64,000 nucleotides of DNA from Arenimonas sp. Its GTDB lineage: Bacteria > Pseudomonadota > Alphaproteobacteria > Rhizobiales > Rhizobiaceae. Numbering within the stretch: position 1 is the stretch's first letter; each line of letters begins with the position of its first letter. The stretch is taken from NCBI GenBank assembly GCA_019459145.1, contig JAIBEK010000020.1, forward strand, positions 1 through 64,000, written 5' to 3'. The notes under the pieces are model-generated. The model saw nothing but the letters and a program-made list of their open reading frames with translations, did no database searches and was not told the DNA's origin. Made by a program: the position numbers and the translations under genes. This document shows, piece by piece, positions 1-6,063 of the stretch.

Positions 1-1
1 A

Positions 2-238
2 TCCTACATCCTGACCTTCATCGCCTATAATGCCGGCCCGAAGCGCGTGCCGGAATGGATCACCCGCTACGGAGACCCGCGCGGCAAGCCGATCGACGAG
101 GTGGTCGACTGGATCGAGCGCATCCCCTTTCCCGAGACCCGCAACTACGTCCAGCGCGTCACGGAAAACTACCAGATCTATAAGAGCCGGCTCGGCCAGA
201 AGGCGGATATCGTCGCCGATCTGCGTTACGGGCGGTGA
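2..238 (+). CDS. slt: Soluble lytic murein transglycosylase, C-terminal 78 residues (cut by window start)
   Basis: The frame is open from the first bases of the window to a TGA at 236-238. It encodes the end of the SLT goose-lysozyme-like domain, including the AYNAGPKRVPEWI core and the IERIPFPETRNYVQR segment typical of Slt. It matches the C-terminus of the complete slt at 6064-8130 at about 71 of 78 residues by eye, on the opposite strand, so it is the left arm of an inverted duplication. The catalytic Glu would lie upstream of the window. Whether the rest of this copy is intact cannot be seen. The family cleaves the MurNAc-GlcNAc bond of peptidoglycan, leaving 1,6-anhydro-muropeptides in the periplasm. 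Confidence 0.9.
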   Translation, partial: SYILTFIAYNAGPKRVPEWITRYGDPRGKPIDEVVDWIERIPFPETRNYVQRVTENYQIYKSRLGQKADIVADLRYGR

Positions 239-248
239 GGTCGGTGGA

Positions 249-280
249 TTGACAACTGCCGACTTTACCTCGACCATAAT
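249..280 (+). promoter_or_regulatory. Possible promoter for the PEBP-like gene
   Basis: A perfect TTGACA (249-254) is followed by CATAAT (275-280), 27 bases before the ATG at 307. The spacer is 20 bases, longer than the usual 16-18, so the pairing is tentative. The position, just after the slt stop, fits a separate promoter for the gene that follows. Confidence 0.3.
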
Positions 281-306
281 GTGACCAGAAGGATGGGGAG
301 CTTAGC

Positions 307-672
307 ATGCGCGGTATAGCCGTTTTAGTGATCCTGTTGGCCAGCACGGTCAATGCTGCGGCTGAGATGTCGGTGAGCTTCGAGTGGGGCCCCACAAAAA
401 AATGCGATACGAAATCACCACCAATCTCAGTCAAAAATGCCCCCGAAGGGACTATTAGGCTCCAGATATCGATGACTGACATCAATGTCCCGGGCTATCG
501 CCACGGTGGCGGCACCGTCGACTACGCCAAATCCGTTCCCTATGGAGCTTTCCGCTATAAAGGCCCTTGCCCGCCATCCGGCAAGCACAAGTATCGCTTC
601 ACCGTAAAGGCGCTAGACGCAAATAAAAAGACACTGGCGACCGCAACGGCGAGCCGCTCCTTTCCGGAGTGA
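307..672 (+). CDS. Small secreted PEBP-like (YbhB/YbcL-type) protein
   Basis: 121 aa with a clear signal peptide: MRG, a hydrophobic run, then cleavage near VNAAA-EMS at about residue 20. The C-terminal half carries the phosphatidylethanolamine-binding-protein signature YKGPCPPSG followed by KYRFTVKALD, as in YbhB/YbcL proteins. The usual central D-P-D ligand-site segment is not recognisable, and the mature protein (about 100 aa) is shorter than normal YbhB proteins of 150-180 aa. Start ATG 307 follows AAGGATGGGG. The base composition is visibly AT-richer than the neighbours, with runs such as ACAAAAAAATG. The gene lies between slt and the hydrolase in the left arm only; the right arm has no counterpart. 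This suggests a later insertion, or loss on the other side. Ligand and role are unknown. Confidence 0.7.
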   Translation: MRGIAVLVILLASTVNAAAEMSVSFEWGPTKKCDTKSPPISVKNAPEGTIRLQISMTDINVPGYRHGGGTVDYAKSVPYGAFRYKGPCPPSGKHKYRFTVKALDANKKTLATATASRSFPE

Positions 673-718
673 TATTGGCCAATAAGGTGAAATATCTTCC
701 TCGAGAGCAGAGGTCGAC

Positions 719-1582
719 GTGCACAAGAACCTCTACATTGACAGTGCCGACGGCCTCTCGCTTCACGTCCGCGTCTACGGCGAACACCTACCGGGCCAGC
801 CGGTGGTCTGCCTGCCGGGCCTGACGCGCAATTCGCGCGACTTTCACCAGCTTGCTCTGATCCTGTCGCAATCCGCCAATCCAATGAAAGTGGTAACCAT
901 CGATTCGCGCGGCCGGGGACTGTCGGATCGCGATGCTGACAAGAGCCGCTACACGCTGGCGGTCGAAGCGCTGGACGTCATCGCCGTACTCGATGCGCTG
1001 GCAATCGACCGCGCTGCCTTCATCGGCACGTCGCGCGGCGGACTGATCCTGCATTTGCTGGCCGTCAGCCACCCCGAACGCCTTGCCGCGGTGATGCTCA
1101 ACGACATCGGCCCGGTCATCGAAGTCGAGGGCCTGAAACAGATCCGGGCCTATCTCGGACGGGAGCGACAGCCGAAGGACTTTGACGAAGCGGCTCTCCT
1201 CCTCAAGCAGGTCCACGGCCCCGGCTTTCCCGCCCTTTCCCCACAGGACTGGCGCGACATGGCGGACGCCATCTACCGCGAGATCGACGGCAAGATCGTC
1301 GCGGATTTCGATTCCGCGATCGCCGAACAGTTCCGCGCTGCGGATCTTGAGCAGCCGCTCCCGGATCTGTGGGCGAATTTCGAGGCCTTCGCCGGCGTGC
1401 GATTGATGGCGATCCGTGGCGAGACGTCCCGCCTGCTGTCGGCGGAGACGCTGGCGGAGATGGGAAGGCGGCATCCAGCCATGGCGTCTATGACGGCTTC
1501 GGGACAGGGACACGCGCCCATCCTGCATCTCGACGGTATTGCCGAGCGCATTCTGGACTTCATTGGCCCGCAACGAGGCTGA
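719..1582 (+). CDS. Alpha/beta hydrolase (left-arm copy)
   Basis: 287 aa, a complete alpha/beta-hydrolase fold. The oxyanion-side motif CLPGLTRNSRDFH is near residues 31-43, the nucleophile elbow GTSRGG places Ser105, and the catalytic His lies in GQGHAP near residue 260. The start is GTG 719, preceded by AGAGG with a 5-base gap; no in-frame ATG fits the conserved N-terminus. It is about 70 % identical by eye to the hydrolase at 5072-5974 on the other strand and forms part of the inverted duplication. The fold resembles 3-oxoadipate enol-lactonase or RutD-like enzymes, but substrate specificity cannot be read from the sequence. No signal peptide, so probably cytosolic. Confidence 0.85.
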   Translation: MHKNLYIDSADGLSLHVRVYGEHLPGQPVVCLPGLTRNSRDFHQLALILSQSANPMKVVTIDSRGRGLSDRDADKSRYTLAVEALDVIAVLDALAIDRAAFIGTSRGGLILHLLAVSHPERLAAVMLNDIGPVIEVEGLKQIRAYLGRERQPKDFDEAALLLKQVHGPGFPALSPQDWRDMADAIYREIDGKIVADFDSAIAEQFRAADLEQPLPDLWANFEAFAGVRLMAIRGETSRLLSAETLAEMGRRHPAMASMTASGQGHAPILHLDGIAERILDFIGPQRG

Positions 1583-1674
1583 AGAGCATCATCCTGCCGA
1601 ACATCGCTGCGCAAGAAGGGCAACGGGAAAGACCTGTTCGCCGCAGCAATCACGAATGTCGTGGTCCAGAACGG

Positions 1675-1704
1675 AAAAAGCCCGGCTTTGCAGCCGGGCT
1701 TTCC
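1675..1704 (-). terminator. Intrinsic terminator of left porin
   Basis: A 9-bp perfect stem (AGCCCGGCT at 1679-1687 and its complement at 1692-1700) with a 4-base loop is followed on the minus strand by TTTTT. It sits 22 bases past the porin stop. The right-arm porin has the same arrangement at 4933-4960, so the terminator was duplicated with the gene. Confidence 0.85.
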
Positions 1705-1725
1705 CTATAAGATCCGAGGATCCTA

Positions 1726-2784
1726 TTAGAACGAACGCTGTACGCGGAAGAAGCCGCTCCAGACTTCCGGTTCGCCATCGGCGTCGGTGTACTGGACGCT
1801 GACCTTGCTGGACAGACCTTCGGCGATTGCGTAGTCGACCGTCAGGCCGGCCTTCCAGGCGTCGGCATTGTCGAACGAATCGCGGGTAACAAGGCCGTAG
1901 TTCCACCAGTACTGGGCACCGGGGGTCAGCTTGAGCTTTTCCGTGACCTTGATGGCGTATTCGGCCGCAACGGTCCATTCTGCCAGGTCGTAGTAGGCGT
2001 TGGCGCCGGAAGAATAAACGCCGGCTACGCCGAGCGTGCCCGGGCCGAGATCGGCTGTTGCCATCAGGCGAACGGCGCCGTTCTCGTCGTCGAAGTCATA
2101 GCCGCCAAGAAGCGCAACGGTAGCCGGGCCGAAGGAGCCGGATACCTGAGCTTCGATGCCGATGTTGTCTGCGCCAGCATAGTTGCCGAAGGCGCGGAAC
2201 GGGCTGACGTCGGAGAGCTGAGTATTGCCAGCGTAGTTGGTGGTCAATTCGTCAACGAATACGCCAACAGTGAACGCATCCGAAGCATATTCGTAACCGA
2301 TCGAGTTGATGCGGTTGGAACCGAGGTTGTCGGTTTCGCCCGACAGGCCGGCATCCCAGTAGTTGTACATGTAACCGACCTTGAAGCCGGCAGCCGTGAT
2401 GTAGGCCTCGTCGACTTCCACCAGCCCGTTGACGTAGTCGCTATCACCCCATCCCTGGAAAGCGATGAACGAACCGATCGTGCCGATTTCCGAATCGTTC
2501 TTGGCTGCGATCGACAGGTAGCCGCGGGTACGGGCGTTCCAGTCGAAGTCGTCAGCGCGAACGCGATCGAAGCTTGCCCAGCCGAGCTCGGCACGAACAT
2601 AGCCGCCGATCTGGAGGCAGGTTTCGGTGCCGGGGATGTAGAAATAGCCGGTGCCGAAAGCGTCGCAAACGCGAACATATTCCATGGGCTCGGGTTCAGC
2701 GGCAACGATGGCGTCGGCAGCCTGTGCGCCGGATACTACAGCGAGAGCTGCAGCGGAGCCGAGAATAAGGCTCTTGATGTTCAT
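1726..2784 (-). CDS. Porin (Porin_2 family outer-membrane protein), left copy
   Basis: 352 aa. It has a signal peptide (MNIKSLILG to GAQAADA, cleavage near residue 22), the rhizobial porin start of the mature protein (VCDAFGTGYFYIPGTETCL), alternating beta-strand segments and a C-terminal Phe (VQRSF), the recognition mark for outer-membrane assembly. The family forms trimeric diffusion channels. The first 57 residues are identical to those of the porin at 3836-4909, while the loops and later strands diverge, for example FDRVRADDFDWNART here. Loop differences would change pore selectivity or surface exposure. Start ATG 2784 follows GGAGG. Related rhizobial porins are called RopA, but orthology is not assigned here. 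Confidence 0.93.
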   Translation of the reverse strand: MNIKSLILGSAAALAVVSGAQAADAIVAAEPEPMEYVRVCDAFGTGYFYIPGTETCLQIGGYVRAELGWASFDRVRADDFDWNARTRGYLSIAAKNDSEIGTIGSFIAFQGWGDSDYVNGLVEVDEAYITAAGFKVGYMYNYWDAGLSGETDNLGSNRINSIGYEYASDAFTVGVFVDELTTNYAGNTQLSDVSPFRAFGNYAGADNIGIEAQVSGSFGPATVALLGGYDFDDENGAVRLMATADLGPGTLGVAGVYSSGANAYYDLAEWTVAAEYAIKVTEKLKLTPGAQYWWNYGLVTRDSFDNADAWKAGLTVDYAIAEGLSSKVSVQYTDADGEPEVWSGFFRVQRSF

Positions 2785-2806
2785 ATTGACCTCCAGTCAA
2801 GTTTCG
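2702..2806. repeat. 105-nt perfect inverted repeat, left copy (porin leader and 5' coding end)
   Basis: By direct comparison the reverse complement of 2702-2806 equals 3814-3918. It covers 22 bases of leader including the ribosome binding site and the first 83 bases of the porin gene. Outside it, synonymous differences appear at once on the coding side. Identity including third codon positions, next to diverged sequence, points to recent recombination or gene conversion between the two porins. Confidence 0.85.
2786..2800 (-). promoter_or_regulatory. Hairpin around the porin ribosome binding site (left)
   Basis: The leader has a perfect 5-bp inverted repeat, TTGAC-TGGAG-GTCAA, ending one base before the ATG, with most of the GGAGG ribosome binding site in the loop and stem. 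The same structure precedes the right porin. It could limit initiation or be a target for a small RNA; this is inference from sequence alone. Confidence 0.45.
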
Positions 2807-2866
2807 AATGAGTCCGGGTTACCACGTTGGGAGACCGCAACCGCGACACATTCCCTTGGTTTTCGA

Positions 2867-2897
2867 GAAGACGGACGATCCACCGTCTCGCTTCCGA
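2867..2897 (-). promoter_or_regulatory. Conserved upstream element of left porin
   Basis: A 31-base block beginning TCGGAAGCGAGACGGTGG on the minus strand matches 30 of 31 bases of 3721-3751, at nearly the same distance from its porin (83 versus 85 bases). The sequence between this block and the leader is not conserved, so the block is probably promoter, transcript start or operator. Confidence 0.5.
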
Positions 2898-3074
2898 CAA
2901 TGACGATACAAAAACGTAGCCGTCATGTAATCGTCAAAAACCACCTTGGCTCACAAAATCGCAGCGTTTCCCATGTGCTGTTGCCGAAAACACGCACAAA
3001 CGGTGCTGCGGCAGTCCGAGGTTAAGGAAGGTTTATGAAAGGTAAATAAAAAGGGGGGCATAAATTGCCTGGAA

Positions 3075-3165
3075 TGGCGGAGAGGAAGGGATTCGAACCC
3101 TCGATACGCTTTTGACGTATACTCCCTTAGCAGGGGAGCGCCTTCGACCACTCGGCCACCTCTCC
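3075..3165 (-). tRNA. tRNA-Ser (anticodon GCU)
   Basis: The minus strand reads 5' GGAGAGGUGGCCGAG, with a 7-bp acceptor stem closed by CCUCUCC, discriminator G and an encoded CCA (3075-3077). The anticodon GCU is at 3131-3129, in loop CUGCUAA on a CCCC/GGGG-type stem. A long variable arm (GUAUACGUCAAAAGCGUAU) and the TψC arm GGGUUCGAAUCCC complete a class II serine tRNA of 91 nt including CCA. It decodes AGC/AGU and lies at the centre of the inverted porin duplication. Confidence 0.96.
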
Positions 3166-3720
3166 GGTGCGGCCTGATTATTTGCTTGATTGGTCGAATG
3201 CAAGACCTTTTCGCCGGACAATGCGTTTTGCGGCCTTGCCGACCGATCGGCAACAGCTGTCGGCACGGCGCCTTTCGCGTTAATCTCTATATATATGAGC
3301 GAGCGTCCGGTCGTGGACGGTCACCGGGTGACCGCAGCCTTCCGCGATTCTCGGGTGCCGCGAGATTCGGGTTTGAGGGCCTTGAACAGGTGCCGGCGCC
3401 CGAATGAGCGATGTGGCGGAGCTCTGGCTCGCTCGGTAATCGGCCTCGAGGAGCGTCGAGTGGCAGGCCGAACGGCCATGAAAGTGCGGCTTTGTGTGTC
3501 GTTTCGGGCCGGTGTCAGGAGAATCGCTTAGCGGCGGTGATCGAGGCGCGGACACTAAGTGCCTTTTTTGTAAGGGCTTTCTTAACAATGCGTAAATATC
3601 GACACCGGCCGCAGGCGGGTTTTGTGTCCTTTCAGCAACAGGGCGTGGGGAAGGGCGCGTGTTTCCCCGCTTTGCGCGGTTTGGTGATTGCATGACCGGT
3701 GGCGTTTTGTATTTTCACTC
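3166..3720. other. Intergenic region between tRNA-Ser and right porin; no supported gene
   Basis: About 550 bases without a convincing gene. A frame from ATG 3295 to the TAG at 3529-3531 (78 aa) has no ribosome binding site, no recognisable domain, and an opposite-strand frame of similar length. A GAGCGA/TCGCTC inverted pair lies around 3404-3433. The tRNA promoter should be just right of 3165. Confidence 0.4.
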
Positions 3721-3751
3721 TCGGAAGCGAGGCGGTGGATCGTCCGTCTTC
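3721..3751 (+). promoter_or_regulatory. Conserved upstream element of right porin
   Basis: Mirror copy (30 of 31 bases) of the element at 2867-2897, located 85 bases before the porin start. See that entry. Confidence 0.5.
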
Positions 3752-3813
3752 TGATAAACCGACGGGGATGGGGCAGGGGATGCTGTCCTTCAGCCAAAGT
3801 ACCCAGACCCATA

Positions 3814-3918
3814 CGAAACTTGACTGGAGGTCAATATGAACATCAAGAGCCTTATTCTCGGCTCCGCTGCAGCTCTCGCTGTAGTATCCGGCGCACAGGC
3901 TGCCGACGCCATCGTTGC
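3814..3918. repeat. 105-nt perfect inverted repeat, right copy
   Basis: Reverse complement of 2702-2806. It starts 22 bases before the right porin ATG and ends 83 bases into the gene. The segment between the two copies, 2807-3813, contains both porin upstream regions and tRNA-Ser. Confidence 0.85.
3820..3834 (+). promoter_or_regulatory. Hairpin around the porin ribosome binding site (right)
   Basis: The same TTGAC-TGGAG-GTCAA inverted repeat as in the left porin leader, ending one base before ATG 3836. Confidence 0.45.
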
Positions 3919-4909
3919 AGCTGAACCCGAGCCGATGGAATACGTTCGCGTTTGCGACGCTTTCGGCACCGGCTACTTCTACATCCCCGGCACCGAAACC
4001 TGCCTCAAGATCGGCGGCTACGTTCGTGCGCAGATCGACATGTCGAACTGGGATCGCCCGGTTGGTGACGAGTTCGACTGGAACATGTTCACCCGTGGCG
4101 CCCTGCGCGTCAGCGCCAAGAACGACTCGGAAATCGGCACGATCGGTTCCTACATCTCGCTTCTCGCCAATGGCGATAGCGACTATGTAAACGGCAATGC
4201 CTACGTTGAAGAAGCCTACATCACCGCTGGCGGCTTCAAGATCGGTTACATGTACAACTACTGGGATGCCGCTCTGTCGGGCGAAACCGACCTGCTCGGT
4301 TCGAACCGTCTGAACGCTATCGGCTACGAATATGCGTCCGACGCCTTCACCGCCGGTATCTTCGTCGATGAACTGACGGCCAACTTCGCAGGCAACAACC
4401 GCCTGAACCCGGCTGACGTCTTCCAGGCCATTCCGGCTTACGGCGGCAACGACAACATCGGTATCGAAGCTCAGGTTGCTGCCAAGTTCGGCGTTGCTTC
4501 TGTCGCCCTTCTCGGCGGTTATGACTTCGCGACTGAAGACGGTGCCGTTCGCCTGATCGCAACTGCCGACCTCGGTCCGGGCAAGCTCGGCATCGCCGGC
4601 ATTTACTCGTCCGGTGCCAATGCCTACTACGACATGGCAGAGTGGACCATTGCTGCTGAATACGCAGTATCGGTCACCGAAAAGCTGAAGCTGACCCCGG
4701 CCTTCCAGTACTTCTGGAACTACGGCCTCGACCTGCCGGCAACCTCCGACTTCCTCGACCTGGAAGCCTGGAAGGCAGGCGTAACCGTCGACTACGCAAT
4801 CGCCGACGGCCTGGCACTCAAGACCACTGTCAACTACAGCGACATCGACGGCGACGGCATCGACAACGATGCATGGACCGGTTTCGTCCGCCTGCAGCGT
4901 TCGTTCTAA
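3836..4909 (+). CDS. Porin (Porin_2 family outer-membrane protein), right copy
   Basis: 357 aa. Signal peptide and first 57 residues are identical to the left porin, the middle is diverged (IDMSNWDRPVGDEFDWNMFT), and the protein ends with LQRSF for outer-membrane insertion. Strand-like repeats such as ASDAFTAGIFVDEL, GVASVALLGGYDFAT and KLKLTPAFQYFWNYG match the left copy. It is a passive diffusion channel of the outer membrane. Codon choice is strongly biased to C-ending synonymous codons, as in highly expressed rhizobial porins. It has its own terminator and faces away from the left porin. The two proteins probably differ in pore or loop properties, but which is the ancestral locus cannot be judged. 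Confidence 0.94.
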   Translation: MNIKSLILGSAAALAVVSGAQAADAIVAAEPEPMEYVRVCDAFGTGYFYIPGTETCLKIGGYVRAQIDMSNWDRPVGDEFDWNMFTRGALRVSAKNDSEIGTIGSYISLLANGDSDYVNGNAYVEEAYITAGGFKIGYMYNYWDAALSGETDLLGSNRLNAIGYEYASDAFTAGIFVDELTANFAGNNRLNPADVFQAIPAYGGNDNIGIEAQVAAKFGVASVALLGGYDFATEDGAVRLIATADLGPGKLGIAGIYSSGANAYYDMAEWTIAAEYAVSVTEKLKLTPAFQYFWNYGLDLPATSDFLDLEAWKAGVTVDYAIADGLALKTTVNYSDIDGDGIDNDAWTGFVRLQRSF

Positions 4910-4960
4910 TAAGATCTCCGGATCTTATAGGGAAAGCCCGGTCGCAAGACCGGGCTTTTT
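4910..4960 (+). terminator. Double hairpin terminator of right porin
   Basis: Directly after the stop is a perfect hairpin TAAGATC-TCCG-GATCTTA (4910-4927). It is followed by AAAGCCCGGTC-GCAA-GACCGGGCTTTTT (4933-4960), a GC stem with a T tract. The left porin has a similar pair, with a less perfect first hairpin. Confidence 0.88.
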
Positions 4961-5071
4961 CCGTTTGGGCCTGAAATTGAACGCCGCCATGTCCGGGCAC
5001 GCTGCGAGCCCTGGCTGTGTGGTAGCTCAGTCGGGAAGATTAAGCCTGCGGTGGCACGCCAGGCTTCGGCC

Positions 5072-5974
5072 TCAGGCCGAAGCAGCGGTGAGGAAATCGG
5101 CGATTCGCGCCGCCAGGCCGTCCAGATGCAGGATCGGGGCATGCCCTTGTCCCTTGGCGATGACGGTGACCAGTCCCGGGTGCCGCAATGCCATTTCCGC
5201 CAGCGTCTTCGGCGACAGCAGCTTCGACGTCTCGCCGCGAATCGCCATCAGCGGCGTGCGGTCGAAGGCCTCGAAATTCTTCCACAGGTCCGGAATCGGC
5301 TGGCTTAGATCGGCGCCGACCATTTGCGCGGCGATGGCCGGGTCGAAATCGGCAACGATCCGGCCGTCGATCTCGCGGTAGATTGCATCGGCCATATCGC
5401 GCCAGTCTTCCGGTCGAAGCGCCGGAAAGGCATCGCCATGGATCGCGCGCAGCATGCCGGCCGCCTCACCCATGTCGCTTGGCGCCTTCTGCTCGCGCCC
5501 GAGATAGGCCTTGATCTGCTCCAGCCCCTCCCGTTCGATCACCGGGCCGATATCGTTGAGAACGACCGCGGCAAGGCGTTCGGGGTGGCTTGCGGCAAGA
5601 AGATGCAGAATCAGCCCGCCGCGCGAGGTGCCGATGAAGGCGGCGCGGTCGACGGCCAGTGCATCAAGCACCGTGACGACGTCGAGCGCCTCGACGGGAA
5701 GCGCATAGCGGCTCTTGTCGCCGTCGCGATCCGACAATCCCCGCCCGCGTGAATCAACGGTTACTACCCGCGACGGATTGGCCGACTGCGAGAGAATCAC
5801 GGCCAACTGGTGGAAATCGCGCGAATTGCGGGTGAGGCCCGGCAGGCAGATCACCGGTATGCCGGACAGGTCTTCGCCATAGATGCGAATATGCAGCGAA
5901 TGACCGTCGGGGGTCTGAATGAAACGGCTAACGAAGTCTTGCCTGTGGGAGTCCTGCCTGTCCTTGCCTGTCAT
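5072..5974 (-). CDS. Alpha/beta hydrolase (right-arm copy)
   Basis: 300 aa from ATG 5974, preceded by GGAGGGCGGG; a longer frame would need a TTG at 6031 and adds residues missing from the paralogue. It carries the same motifs as the left copy: CLPGLTRNSRDFHQLA, nucleophile elbow GTSRGG, DSRGRGLSD and catalytic-His motif GQGHAP. The start lies 89 bases after the slt stop on the same strand, so slt and the hydrolase are probably cotranscribed, as the left-arm order also suggests. Substrate unknown. The shared linkage with slt in both arms hints at a cell-envelope context, but this is only inference. Confidence 0.87.
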   Translation of the reverse strand: MTGKDRQDSHRQDFVSRFIQTPDGHSLHIRIYGEDLSGIPVICLPGLTRNSRDFHQLAVILSQSANPSRVVTVDSRGRGLSDRDGDKSRYALPVEALDVVTVLDALAVDRAAFIGTSRGGLILHLLAASHPERLAAVVLNDIGPVIEREGLEQIKAYLGREQKAPSDMGEAAGMLRAIHGDAFPALRPEDWRDMADAIYREIDGRIVADFDPAIAAQMVGADLSQPIPDLWKNFEAFDRTPLMAIRGETSKLLSPKTLAEMALRHPGLVTVIAKGQGHAPILHLDGLAARIADFLTAASA

Positions 5975-6063
5975 CCCGCCCTCCGGTTCGGTGTCGCAAG
6001 ACAGATCTAGCGCAGTTTTTCCGGTCGCCAAAGCCGCGGTTCAGGCCCCAGCGGCAGCAGACC

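Noticed and set aside
2901-2936. TGACGAT / ATCGTCA inverted pair upstream of the left porin
   Set aside because: Present only on the left side and with a long spacing; considered as an operator but unsupported.
3295-3531. 78-aa frame between tRNA-Ser and the right porin
   Set aside because: No ribosome binding site, no domain, and a competing opposite-strand frame (3280-3693); the sequence is probably noncoding spacer.
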